Shown piece after piece: positions 1-7,721 of a stretch of DNA of 8,123 nt (positions are counted from its first letter, which is position 1; every line of letters begins with the position of its first letter). A program made the position numbers and the translations under genes. The notes under the pieces were generated by a model that was given only the letters and a program-made list of their open reading frames with translations, made no database searches and was not told the origin of the DNA. The stretch is from Rhodothermota bacterium (GTDB taxonomy: Bacteria > Hydrogenedentota > Hydrogenedentia > Hydrogenedentales > GCA-2746185), in assembly GCA_009885415.1 (NCBI GenBank), contig VFKU01000714.1:1-8123 (forward strand), read 5' to 3'.

Positions 1-2
1 AC

Positions 3-554
3 TTCTACGCCGACGTGCTGATGGACGTCGCCGGCGACAACGAAATCGACCTCGCGGTGGAGACCCGCGTCGCGAGTCAGCGCCGCCGCTATACCTATTA
101 CGACACCACGACCGAGCCGCGCTACCTCTCCGATCGCGCGTCAGACGGCCTTGTGCTGCAATCGGCGATCGAATCGGCCACTGACGGCGGATTCGATCTA
201 GTCTATACCGCACTCCACGAGACCACGGGCCGCCGCATCGGCATCGACCGCGACGAAGACGGCGGCTTCGACCGCGACGAAGCCGACCTCGGCTCGGACA
301 CTGGCAATTCCAACGACACCGCCTTCGTGGGCACGACTATCCCGGCCGCGATCGGCGCGCTGCACACCTTCACCTCGATTAGTACGGCGCTCGCGAGTGT
401 CACGCCGACATCCGGCAAGAAAGCCGCGCTTCACATTCAGGGCGGCGACTACCCCGGCGCGGTGACCTTCAATCAACCGGTCGCCCTGCGCAGACTCGTC
501 GATCCGCTCACCGGAAGTCCGGTCGGCGGCATCATCCGCATTGGAACACCCTGA
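3..554 (+). CDS. C-terminal part of a secreted protein related to the next gene (5' truncated)
   Basis: The reading frame is open from the window edge and ends at TGA 552-554; about 183 residues are visible and the true start lies outside. The first ~100 residues align by eye with residues ~950-1050 of the protein at 696-4199. Both have an acidic stretch followed by E-[IV]-D-L, an RR-containing segment, a variable Ser/Asp-rich region, and then the motif GIDRDEDG (codons 240-263 here). That motif is a DxDxDG-type acidic loop of the sort that binds calcium in extracellular proteins. After it this protein diverges. It lacks the CFI box and membrane segment of its neighbour and ends in a Gly- and hydrophobic-rich tail (around GGDYPGAVTF) that resembles a beta-helix or beta-sandwich rung. 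It is probably exported and may be another cytochrome/propeller protein, but that part is not in the window. The relationship is well supported; the function is not. Confidence 0.8.
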   Translation, partial: FYADVLMDVAGDNEIDLAVETRVASQRRRYTYYDTTTEPRYLSDRASDGLVLQSAIESATDGGFDLVYTALHETTGRRIGIDRDEDGGFDRDEADLGSDTGNSNDTAFVGTTIPAAIGALHTFTSISTALASVTPTSGKKAALHIQGGDYPGAVTFNQPVALRRLVDPLTGSPVGGIIRIGTP

Positions 555-631
555 ACCGAAACAGATTTCGCAACTACGGATTGACAGAATTCGGCGCACT
601 CAATTAAGCCACCATGCCGCAAGGCGGGTGC

Positions 632-660
632 TTGTCATTCCCGATACCGTCTGATACGTT
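632..660 (+). promoter_or_regulatory. Candidate sigma70-type promoter for the propeller/cytochrome gene
   Basis: TTGTCA (632-637) and TACGTT (655-660) are separated by 17 bases. A TG one base ahead of the -10 gives an extended -10 form. Transcription would begin near 667, leaving a leader of about 29 bases with the Shine-Dalgarno GAGGAG at 681-686. The -10 matches consensus at only three positions, so this rests on spacing and location in the 141-base gap. A second perfect -35 hexamer, TTGACA at 581-586, lies upstream but has no good -10 at 16-18 bases. Confidence 0.35.
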
Positions 661-695
661 GGTGTCCGTCTTACATTCATGAGGAGTCATGCACG

Positions 696-3600
696 ATGCC
701 ATCCTGTTTTAGTTCTGCACTCCGTTTGTCGGCGGCCGGCGTTTTTCTCGCCGGCATCTTCTCGGCGTCACCTGCTCGTGCGCACGGCGCCGGAGGTTTC
801 CCGCCCGACCTGAACACGCGCGGCGTCGCGCCCCTTCGCGGCGTTACGCCCGGCAACTTCGTCAATTTCGAGACCCCGCAGGTCCACCCGCTCGACCTCA
901 GCCCCGACGGCTTGACCCTCGCTGCGTGCAACACCGCCGACGGCCACCTCGAAATCTTCAGCGTCAACGCGACCACCGGCGCTCTCACGCACACCGACAC
1001 CGTCTCCGTCGGCTTTGACCCCGTTTCCGTCCGTTTCCGCTCGAACGACGAGGCCTGGGTCGTCAATCACATCTCCGATTCCGTCAGCGTCGTCGACCTC
1101 GCGTCCGGCGCGGTCGTCGCCACGATCCTCACCGGCGACGAACCCGCCGACGTCGTGTTCTACGCGGACGCCTCCACCGACGCGCCCCTCGCCGCCGTGT
1201 CCTGTTCGCGGCCCGACACGATCCAAATTTTCAATGCCGCCACCCACGCGCTCGTCGACGAACTCCCGCTGCTCGGCCAGGACCCGCGCGCGCTCGCGAC
1301 CGACGGCACCCGCGTCTACGTCGCTATCTTCCAGAGCGGCAACAGCACCACCATCATCGGCAACAACACGATCTTCAACGCCCTCGAAAACGTCAGCGGC
1401 CCTTACGCGGGCCAAAACCCGCCCTTCAACGACGGCGTTCCGGGCACGGCCTGGGTCACGCCCGCCGGCTCAGCCGACTTCGGCACCATTCCGGCCGGCC
1501 CGCCGCCGCAAGTCGGACTCATCGTGCGCAAAGACGACGCCGGCGTCTGGCGCGACGACAACGGCGCCGATTGGAGCGCTTTCATCAGCGGCGCCAGCGC
1601 TGCGCTTAGCGGCCGCCCTGTCGGCTGGGACCTCAGCGACAACGACATCGCCGGCTTCTCGACGACGAACGGCGTCACCGCTCTCGACGCGGGCTTCGGC
1701 ACGAATGGATACGTCACGCGCCGCATGACGATCGGCATGGCCCTCGGCATCAATCCGGCGAACGATCGCGTCATGCTCGTCGGCACCGAGGCGACGAATG
1801 AAATCCGCTTCGAGCCGAACATCACCGGCACCTTCACCCGCGTGCGCGCAGCGATCGCCAACGGGGCGACGGGCGCGGAAGTCGCCCTCGTCGACATGAA
1901 CGAAGCGCATCTGGCCGCTGCCCAGAGCGGCAGCGCCTACCAAGACGGCAGCGTGCCGCAAGCCGAACGCGACAAGTCCATCGGCGATCCCCGCGGCGTC
2001 GCGTTTAACCCCGCCGGTACCCGCGCCTACGTCACCGGCATGGGCTCCGGCAACGTCGTCGTGCTCAATGCCGCGACCGGCGCGCGCCTCGGCGGCCTCG
2101 GCCACACCATCGACCTCGGCAGCCCCACCCCCGGCCCAACGGGCGCGGCGCACCACCCCACGCTCGACCGGCTTTACGTGCTCAATAAATTCGCGGCGAA
2201 TGTCATGGCGATCGACACCTCCACGCTCGGCACCGAGACCATAGTCCAGACGCTCGACTTCTTCGACCCGACCCCGGCCTACATCAATGAAGGTCGCGAC
2301 GACTTCTACGACACCCACCAGAACTCCGGCCTCGGGCAGATCTCCTGCGCCTCCTGCCACGTCGATGGAAGAAGCGACCAGCTCGCCTGGGACCTCGGCG
2401 ATCCGCTCGGCACAATGAAGGACACTGTCCAGGTCAACCCAAGTAATCCCCTGCCCGGCCAGCACAATTTGTTTATCGACGGTTTCATCGAACCCTACGA
2501 CGACTTCCACCCCCTGAAGGGACCGATGACCACGCAGACCCTTCAGGACATCATCGGCCACGAGCCGCACCACTGGCGCGGCGATCGCGACGGCATCGAA
2601 GAGTTCGCCGGGGCCTTCGAGGGACTGCAAGGCGACGATATCCCTCTCCTCGCTACACCGATGCAAGAGTTCGAAGATTTCCTGAGTTCGCTCGCCTTCA
2701 CGCCGAACCCCTTCCGTGCGCTCGACAACTCCCTGCCGGGCGGTCCAAAATTCGTCGGTGCCGGGAACAATCCACTGCTCGCACTGGACGGTTTCCATTC
2801 CAACGGGCCCGCCGGCGGTAATACCGCGCTCTCCCCGCGCGGCACCCCCCTTCCCGATGGCGACGCGTGGCGCGGGTTCCATCTCTACGTCGAGGGCAAC
2901 CCGCTGCACACCAGCGGCCCGAGCGCGCCCGTATCACTGGACAACGTATTCCAATGCGTTACGTGTCATAGTCTTCCGCTTGGCTCGGGGACGGTGGACG
3001 CCCAACAGTTTGGCTTCTCGCCGCTCGGTTTCACCTTTCTTCCCGTCCTTCCCGGCCCGAACGGCGAAGCCCACGAAGCAATCTTCTCCAACGATGGAAC
3101 AGGGAACACCGACGGTGTGACCGGATCGGTCAATGAGGGCACCTTCAAGATTCCACAACTTCGCAATCAACTCGACAAGCAAGGATTTATCACGAAGCCC
3201 GACCCCAACAACGGAGGCCTCCCCTACCTCGCCACCGCCGGCTTCGGCGTGCTGCACGACGGCAGCATCGATAACCTCGACACCTTCGTCGGCGCCAACG
3301 CCTTCGACATGGACAACGATCAGGATGTGGCCGACGTCTTGGCCTTCGCCCTGTGCGTCAACGGCGACGACTTCGACCGGCTCGCGGCGCTCCCCGATGC
3401 GCCCGTCTTTTTCTCGCCGTCGGGCCTGCCGATCATTCTTAGCAGCGTCAGTCAGCTCGGCCCGAACGGCGCCGCCACGCAGACCGCGCATGCGGCCATC
3501 GGCCAGCAAATCACCATCAACTCCGCCACGCCCGCCGCGCCGGATCAGGATCGCGTCGACTTCTTCTTCGCCCTCGCGGCGAGCGGCGAAGTCGATCTCA

Positions 3601-4199
3601 TTGCGAAGGGAATGATGGACGGCTACCGCCGCGGCTGGGTCCTCGACGAAACGGTGTCCCCCGCTCCACTCTTCAAGTCCGACGAAAACACCGAGCCGGA
3701 TATGTCCCTGGCGGAGCTCGAGGCGCTCGCAGGCGTGGGCACTGAGCTGACGTTCACGATCGTGCCCGCGGGCCTCGGCGTGCGCATGGGTATCGACCGC
3801 GACGAAGACGGCACTTTCGACTTCGTCGAATACCTCATCGACAACCCGCCCGCGACGGACGGCAGCAGCGGTCTCTGCTTCATCGCCACGGCGGCCTACG
3901 GCACACCGCTGGCCGGCCAGATCGGCGCGCTGCGTGACCTGCGCGATTCAACACTGCTCGGCAATGCTCTCGGTGCCGCCTTCACCGATGCCTACTATCG
4001 TGTGAGCCCGCCCGCCGCCGCCTACCTCGCGACCCGGCCCGCGCTCCGCGCCGCCGCCCGCGTCGTCATCGCTCCGATCGTGTGGCTCGCCACCGACAAC
4101 GCGCGCCCGATGGCGCTCCTCGCCGGCATCGGCCTGCTCTTCGCCGGCGCGGTAGTGTTCACAATCGCCGGCCGTCGGCAGCTTCGCCGCCGCGCCTGA
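696..4199 (+). CDS. Exported YVTN beta-propeller / di-heme MauG-like cytochrome with CFI-box C-terminus
   Basis: ATG 696 is chosen because GAGGAG (681-686) sits nine bases upstream and a Sec signal peptide follows at once: hydrophobic core at residues 8-25, with Ala-Arg-Ala at 27-29 as the likely cleavage site. Residues ~55-215 and ~430-515 carry YVTN/YNCE-like propeller repeats (e.g. LDLSPDG from residue 66, DPRGVAFNPAG from 431), with a long insertion between them. A di-heme region follows. Heme site one is CASCH at 551-555; then come PMTTQTL at 610-616 and HHWRGD at 625-630. Heme site two is CVTCH at 754-758, then FKIPQLRN at 817-824 and HDGS at 854-857. This order matches MauG/bacterial cytochrome-c-peroxidase relatives. 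An acidic GIDRDEDG loop lies near 1032-1039. A CFI box (CFIATAAYG from C1061) leads to a membrane helix at ~1139-1159 and an Arg-rich end, a tail resembling protein-sorting C-termini. Likely role: periplasmic or surface redox enzyme or electron carrier; the substrate is unknown. It is the likely paralog of the truncated gene upstream. Confidence 0.88.
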   Translation: MPSCFSSALRLSAAGVFLAGIFSASPARAHGAGGFPPDLNTRGVAPLRGVTPGNFVNFETPQVHPLDLSPDGLTLAACNTADGHLEIFSVNATTGALTHTDTVSVGFDPVSVRFRSNDEAWVVNHISDSVSVVDLASGAVVATILTGDEPADVVFYADASTDAPLAAVSCSRPDTIQIFNAATHALVDELPLLGQDPRALATDGTRVYVAIFQSGNSTTIIGNNTIFNALENVSGPYAGQNPPFNDGVPGTAWVTPAGSADFGTIPAGPPPQVGLIVRKDDAGVWRDDNGADWSAFISGASAALSGRPVGWDLSDNDIAGFSTTNGVTALDAGFGTNGYVTRRMTIGMALGINPANDRVMLVGTEATNEIRFEPNITGTFTRVRAAIANGATGAEVALVDMNEAHLAAAQSGSAYQDGSVPQAERDKSIGDPRGVAFNPAGTRAYVTGMGSGNVVVLNAATGARLGGLGHTIDLGSPTPGPTGAAHHPTLDRLYVLNKFAANVMAIDTSTLGTETIVQTLDFFDPTPAYINEGRDDFYDTHQNSGLGQISCASCHVDGRSDQLAWDLGDPLGTMKDTVQVNPSNPLPGQHNLFIDGFIEPYDDFHPLKGPMTTQTLQDIIGHEPHHWRGDRDGIEEFAGAFEGLQGDDIPLLATPMQEFEDFLSSLAFTPNPFRALDNSLPGGPKFVGAGNNPLLALDGFHSNGPAGGNTALSPRGTPLPDGDAWRGFHLYVEGNPLHTSGPSAPVSLDNVFQCVTCHSLPLGSGTVDAQQFGFSPLGFTFLPVLPGPNGEAHEAIFSNDGTGNTDGVTGSVNEGTFKIPQLRNQLDKQGFITKPDPNNGGLPYLATAGFGVLHDGSIDNLDTFVGANAFDMDNDQDVADVLAFALCVNGDDFDRLAALPDAPVFFSPSGLPIILSSVSQLGPNGAATQTAHAAIGQQITINSATPAAPDQDRVDFFFALAASGEVDLIAKGMMDGYRRGWVLDETVSPAPLFKSDENTEPDMSLAELEALAGVGTELTFTIVPAGLGVRMGIDRDEDGTFDFVEYLIDNPPATDGSSGLCFIATAAYGTPLAGQIGALRDLRDSTLLGNALGAAFTDAYYRVSPPAAAYLATRPALRAAARVVIAPIVWLATDNARPMALLAGIGLLFAGAVVFTIAGRRQLRRRA

Positions 4200-4216
4200 C
4201 CGTCCCTTGGAAATAC

Positions 4217-4255
4217 AGCGGCCCTAAGCTTCGCTTAGGGCCGCTTCTTCTTTTT
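4217..4255 (+). terminator. Intrinsic terminator after the propeller/cytochrome gene
   Basis: A perfect 13-base-pair stem (4217-4229 with 4233-4245) closes a three-base TTC loop, followed by the T-rich run TCTTCTTTTT (4246-4255). It begins 17 bases after the plus-strand stop. Because it lies between two convergent genes, the hairpin could also stop minus-strand transcription, but the T-tract favours the plus direction: reading leftward the stem is followed only by GTATTTCC. Confidence 0.92.
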
Positions 4256-4287
4256 AAACGCACCGGCGAGGCCGACCTTGATCCAGA

Positions 4288-4842
4288 TCACCTGCCAGGC
4301 GCAGCGCACGCGGGAACCACAGGGAGACCGTCGATCGACTTCACCTGGCCCGCCTGCTTGGCCTGAATCTGCTCCGGCGTCAATCCTTCGAAAAACTTCA
4401 CGAGTGTGTCCCGCTCGCCGGCGAAATTGTACCTGGGCACCGCGTACCCGCAAGAGTCCTGCACGGACTCGATGCGTGCGCGGATGATTTGCCGCTGCCC
4501 GTGCACCTGTGTAAACACCGGCGCGAGCGCCTCCCACTCCGGTGTACCGGGACGCACGACATCGCCATGCCCGTACAGCCGCAAAATGAGCGGCGCCTGA
4601 TCAAAACTGCAAAACATGAAAGTGATCCGTCCGTCATCCTGGAGGTGCGCCGAGGTCTCATTGCCCGAACCGCTCATATCGAGGTAGGCCACCGTATTCG
4701 GATCAATCACCCGAAAGGTGTCCATCCCCTTGGGCGAGAGATTGATCCGCCCCCCGGCCGCCGCGGTCGCCACGAAAAATAGGTGTTGCCGCCGGATAAA
4801 CTCGATCTGATCGCCCTGCAGGGCGTCGAAAAAGGTCGCCAT
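4288..4842 (-). CDS. Pyridoxamine 5'-phosphate oxidase-family (FMN-binding split-barrel) protein
   Basis: This 184-residue protein starts at ATG 4842, preceded on the minus strand by GGGAGGA (4846-4852). An upstream in-frame GTG at 4887 would add 15 residues but has no comparable binding site. Family features are clear: an N-terminal FIRRQHLFFVATA strand (residues 15-27), GRINLSPKGMD (31-41), a VAYLD strand with GSGNET (51-63), GRITFMFCSF (71-80), LRLYGHG (87-93) and a C-terminal DSCGYAVPRY (129-138). The length is normal for the short, stand-alone members of this family. The fold binds FMN, or F420 in some groups, and typically catalyses flavin-dependent redox; true PNP oxidase activity should not be assumed, because this subgroup is mostly uncharacterised. 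It lies 69 bases downstream of the coiled-coil/MshEN gene on the same strand and is probably co-transcribed with it. It is convergent with the cytochrome gene. Likely cytoplasmic: no signal peptide is seen. Confidence 0.9.
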   Translation of the reverse strand: MATFFDALQGDQIEFIRRQHLFFVATAAAGGRINLSPKGMDTFRVIDPNTVAYLDMSGSGNETSAHLQDDGRITFMFCSFDQAPLILRLYGHGDVVRPGTPEWEALAPVFTQVHGQRQIIRARIESVQDSCGYAVPRYNFAGERDTLVKFFEGLTPEQIQAKQAGQVKSIDGLPVVPACAAPGR

Positions 4843-4911
4843 GGGTCCTCCCGTGAAGCTGCACCCGTCCCCACCGGCCTTATGCACATCGAGCGGTGGG
4901 CTGAGCGCGTC

Positions 4912-7062
4912 TTAGAGGTCGCGCGTCGAAGATCCCTGCGACGGCTTGCGCACGGGCGACTGGACGTCGAAAGTGTCTTCGGCAATCGCGTTCGCGATGG
5001 TCACACCGTAATGCTCGACGATCGCCGAAGTAATGTCCGAGAGCGTCGCCACGACCGGCTTGACCTTGAGGTGCGTTGCAAACTCCAAGTCCTCAATCGC
5101 AATCAAGTCCAGCGGGTTCGCCATCGCTATCGTCACTTCTGCACTCGTCGCGGCCGTCGGGAAACACATGTGGTGCGTCGCCAGGCGGCCGTCGAGCAGC
5201 GCCACCGCGCCGCGCTGAATCGCCATCTCGCTCAGGCGGACAAAAGGCAGGTTCAACTGCGCGGCCACGACCTGCGCCACAATCTCCTCGCGGATCAGGC
5301 CCTTCTCGACCAGGATCGACCCCAGCCGGCGCTTCTTTGCCGTGCGCTGCTCTTCGAGCGCGCTCTCAAGCTGTTGCCCGCTGATGATCCCTGCGTCCAC
5401 GAGGATTTCGCCCATCGACTTCTTCTGACCCGCCTCGTCGTGCGCGGCGAAAGCCTGCCGCACCGCCGTCCGCGCGTCCACCGCAGGCGCCGAAGTGACG
5501 AAGGCCGCCGTCTCGCGCCGCGCCGGCGTGTCCACTTCCCGGCGAAGCTGGCGAAGTTGCCCTTCCAGGAAAATGACCCGCTCGGCCTGGTCCGCGTTGA
5601 TCCGTTCAAGGTCCGCCACGCGGCCGCGAAGGCGTCCATTCTCCGGGCGCGCCGCTTCGATCGCCTGTGCGTCGATGTCCACGCCGCGGTCAGCGTCGCG
5701 CCGCGTCTGCAGAAGACCCGCCACCTCGGCCTGGAGGCGCACCGCCGTCTCCTCGAGCCGCCGCATGCGCTCCGCCGCCGCCTCGACCGCTTCTTCGCGA
5801 TCGATCAGGATCTGCTCGAAGGCCAAAAGCCGCTCGATCCCTTCGGAATCATCCTCGCGCTCGCTCGCCGGAAGCGTGACCTGCCCGTGAAGCAGCGTAA
5901 GCTCGGTTTGCGCCTCAGAATAAAGCCGCTGCAATTCGCTCAGGCTGCTCTGAAGCTGCCGCTCCCGCTCCTCGCCCTGGCGTTTGATCTCCCAGTGCGC
6001 CTCAATTTCGCGCACGGTCTCCGACAGCGTTTCCGCCTGCCGATCGTATTCCGCCTTCAGCGAGGCCAAATCCGCGTGCAATTCACTGCCCGAGCGGCGC
6101 AGCGTCCCCACCGTATCGCGCAACGCCTGCACCTCGACCCGAAGTTCCGTCTCTATCTGGCCGCGATCCAGCTCGGCCCGCCGCAGCTCCTCGGCCTCGC
6201 GCATTGCCGCCTCAAGCGCCGCCTCACGTTCCTGGCCGCGCGCGATCAACTGTTTCAGTCCCGTCTCCGCGCCGGAGATCCCGGCAAGCAGCCGGGCCCG
6301 ATCCTCACGGCCGGCGGCGAGCCGTTTCTCCTGATCCTCGATCGCCAGCGCCGCGGTCTCCAGTTCAGACTCGAGCTCGGCAAGCTTCGCCGGCCCGGCC
6401 GCCCGTGCGTCATCGAGGCCTCGCTTCAACGAACCCACAATTGCCGTAAGCGACGCAATCTCCACTTCAAGCTGGCGGTTCGCCGCCGAGCGGTCGTCAA
6501 GTTGTCCGCGAAGGCGTCTCGCTTCCGCTTCAAATCCTTCGCTCTCGCGCGTCGCGATGTCCGTCGCCTCGCGAAGCCGCTGCACTTCCTCGATCGCGGT
6601 CTGTCGCGCCGCTGTTGCGGCCTCCAGCGACCGCCGCATTGCGGCCAGTTCCTTCTCCGCCCGCTCGATCAGCGCCGCGCCTTCGCGCTCCTGCACCTGA
6701 TACGCGGCGATCTGCCCGCGTAATTCATCAAGGTCCTCGCGGGCCTTCAGCGAGTCCCGAGTGGGCGCGCTCCGCTCTTCTTCGAGCCGGTGAAGTTTCG
6801 CTTCAAGGCCGCGGTTGCGTTCGAGCGCTTCGCGCAATACCGCATTGCGTTCCGTCAGCGCCTGGCCGCGCGCCGCCGTCGCGTCCCCATGCCCATTGGA
6901 GTAACCGCGCCGGTTCAGCGCGCCGATGAGTGTGTGAAGCTGGGTGCGGGCATCGCCGATCTGGTGAGCGAGGCTCTCTTGCGCAGCCGTCACTTCCGTG
7001 TTCCAAGTGTCAATAGTCTTCTGCAAGCGCTCAAGCAGAATTTCGTCGCGTGTGACCGACAT
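4912..7062 (-). CDS. Long coiled-coil protein with C-terminal GspE/PilB N-terminal (MshEN) domain
   Basis: The product has 716 residues. ATG 7062 is preferred over an in-frame start at 7161: it is preceded by AGGGGA (7068-7073) at five bases, and a strong promoter lies inside the longer version. There is no signal peptide or membrane segment. Residues ~1-50, ~62-395 and ~400-500 are Glu/Arg/Leu/Ala-rich heptads typical of coiled coil, broken by a Gly/Asn turn (51-60) and a Pro/Asp/Ser break (~397-405). A Pro/Ala/Thr linker (~505-545) joins a domain at ~547-686 recognisable as the N-terminal domain of type II secretion and type IV pilus ATPases. That domain has two 24-residue motifs, 549-572 (from SMGEILV to Q572) and 579-602 (from RLGSILV to Q602), then LPFVRL (605-610), an AMANPLDL segment and a terminal EHYG. 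In MshE-type proteins the paired RLG...Q motifs bind cyclic di-GMP; here the first has Ser where Arg is usual. No Walker motifs follow. It may be a cyclic-di-GMP-responsive scaffold or a pilus/secretion partner, which is inference. Confidence 0.88.
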   Translation of the reverse strand: MSVTRDEILLERLQKTIDTWNTEVTAAQESLAHQIGDARTQLHTLIGALNRRGYSNGHGDATAARGQALTERNAVLREALERNRGLEAKLHRLEEERSAPTRDSLKAREDLDELRGQIAAYQVQEREGAALIERAEKELAAMRRSLEAATAARQTAIEEVQRLREATDIATRESEGFEAEARRLRGQLDDRSAANRQLEVEIASLTAIVGSLKRGLDDARAAGPAKLAELESELETAALAIEDQEKRLAAGREDRARLLAGISGAETGLKQLIARGQEREAALEAAMREAEELRRAELDRGQIETELRVEVQALRDTVGTLRRSGSELHADLASLKAEYDRQAETLSETVREIEAHWEIKRQGEERERQLQSSLSELQRLYSEAQTELTLLHGQVTLPASEREDDSEGIERLLAFEQILIDREEAVEAAAERMRRLEETAVRLQAEVAGLLQTRRDADRGVDIDAQAIEAARPENGRLRGRVADLERINADQAERVIFLEGQLRQLRREVDTPARRETAAFVTSAPAVDARTAVRQAFAAHDEAGQKKSMGEILVDAGIISGQQLESALEEQRTAKKRRLGSILVEKGLIREEIVAQVVAAQLNLPFVRLSEMAIQRGAVALLDGRLATHHMCFPTAATSAEVTIAMANPLDLIAIEDLEFATHLKVKPVVATLSDITSAIVEHYGVTIANAIAEDTFDVQSPVRKPSQGSSTRDL

Positions 7063-7101
7063 GATATTCCCCTGAAACAGTCCGAGCCCCGTCGTGTAGC
7101 G

Positions 7102-7130
7102 ATTATAGGGACGCCGCCCCCACTCTTCAA
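7102..7130 (-). promoter_or_regulatory. Sigma70-type promoter for the coiled-coil/MshEN operon
   Basis: Read on the minus strand, TTGAAG (7125-7130) and a perfect TATAAT (7102-7107) are separated by 17 bases. Transcription would start near 7095, giving a leader of about 33 bases ahead of ATG 7062 with AGGGGA in it. The element sits in the 122-base divergent gap shared with the phage-like gene at 7185. Confidence 0.7.
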
Positions 7131-7184
7131 GGCCTTTCAATAGTCGAGAACAGTGCAACAAGCCGTATGTTAATTAGAGGGAAC

Positions 7185-7721
7185 ATGAAAAAAGACGAAA
7201 AGATATTGCCGGACACCTTGAAGCAGTTTGAGCAGATTGAAAGCGTGCTCAAAATCGAGTCAGGTACTCCTGACTTCGAGCTCGCCCGCGAGTTCTGCAG
7301 CCAACTGGCTGTGGGAATCGCACCGCCGCAGGTGGCAAGCGATCCCGCCATGAGCATCCGGCTGGAGGAAGCGCTTGTCTGGAGATTACTCGCGTATCGC
7401 ATGTTGCGCGAACTTGGCCCTCAGGACGTGTACCAATCGCGGACCAAAGGCGCGGCATCCGGAACGGCCGCGATGCACCCCGCCATCGACGGCCTCGCGA
7501 AAACCTACGAAAGGCTCAGACGAACCGTGGACGAACTCACCCCAGACCCACCCGCGAAGGACTCGGGCAGTGCAACAGGACTCCCCATGAGGATGATGAA
7601 GTTGCTTGAAGAAACGGAGGGATTCCTTGACGCAGCGCTTGAACTTAAACCTGGCGAGACAAATCCTTTTATCCCGCGGCTGCGACGCCGCGACACTGGA
7701 GAAACTACAGCGTCTTCTTAG
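7185..7721 (+). CDS. Putative phage terminase small subunit, P27-like
   Basis: The protein has 178 residues from ATG 7185, chosen for the AGAGGGA sequence (7176-7182) just upstream and the typical MKKDEK beginning. ATG 7167 is also in frame but has no binding site. It is mostly helical and hydrophilic with no signal peptide or membrane segment. Two features suggest a P27-type small terminase. A helix around residues 60-85 ends in RMLRELGPQDVY. A later segment has an HPAIDGL core (about residues 102-108), then ERLRRTVDELTPDPP, which resembles the family's HPa...lr.l...lgLTP ending. A terminase-like ATPase gene follows directly and overlaps it, the usual phage order. Small subunits recognise packaging sites on phage DNA and stimulate the large subunit. 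Base composition at its start is visibly more A-rich than the genes to the left, consistent with separate origin. Similarity is weak; a different helical phage protein remains possible. Confidence 0.55.
   Translation: MKKDEKILPDTLKQFEQIESVLKIESGTPDFELAREFCSQLAVGIAPPQVASDPAMSIRLEEALVWRLLAYRMLRELGPQDVYQSRTKGAASGTAAMHPAIDGLAKTYERLRRTVDELTPDPPAKDSGSATGLPMRMMKLLEETEGFLDAALELKPGETNPFIPRLRRRDTGETTASS
7616..7621 (+). promoter_or_regulatory. Shine-Dalgarno GGAGGG that sets a TTG start for the terminase large subunit
   Basis: GGAGGG lies inside the small-subunit gene, 5 bases ahead of TTG 7627 in the frame of the ATPase. The frame has stops at 7588, 7594 and 7597, no ATG until 7873 (beyond the P-loop), and a first GTG at 7747 that lacks any purine-rich upstream element. 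This makes TTG 7627 the best-supported start. Confidence 0.5.

Noticed and set aside
581..603. TTGACA at 581-586 as the main promoter of the cytochrome gene
   Set aside because: No acceptable -10 hexamer is found at 16-18 bases; the best match (AATTAA) needs a 15-base spacer and fits only three of six positions.
1470..2909. A 479-codon minus-strand open frame
   Set aside because: It lies wholly inside the propeller/cytochrome gene, which has clear heme motifs and a signal peptide. The antisense product is low-complexity Val/Gly/Ala/Arg-rich.
4783..6723. A 646-codon plus-strand open frame
   Set aside because: It is antisense to the coiled-coil gene. The product is Arg/Leu/His-rich with no domain, signal or binding site; it arises from Glu/Arg/Leu-rich codons read on the other strand of GC-rich DNA.
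7063..7161. A 33-residue N-terminal extension of the coiled-coil protein
   Set aside because: The promoter's -10 and -35 lie within it, and the internal ATG 7062 has its own ribosome binding site and begins the regular helical sequence.
7675..7692. Inverted repeat CGCGGC/GCCGCG as a terminator
   Set aside because: The six-base stem has no T-tract and lies inside both overlapping phage-like coding regions, so it is probably chance in GC-rich sequence.
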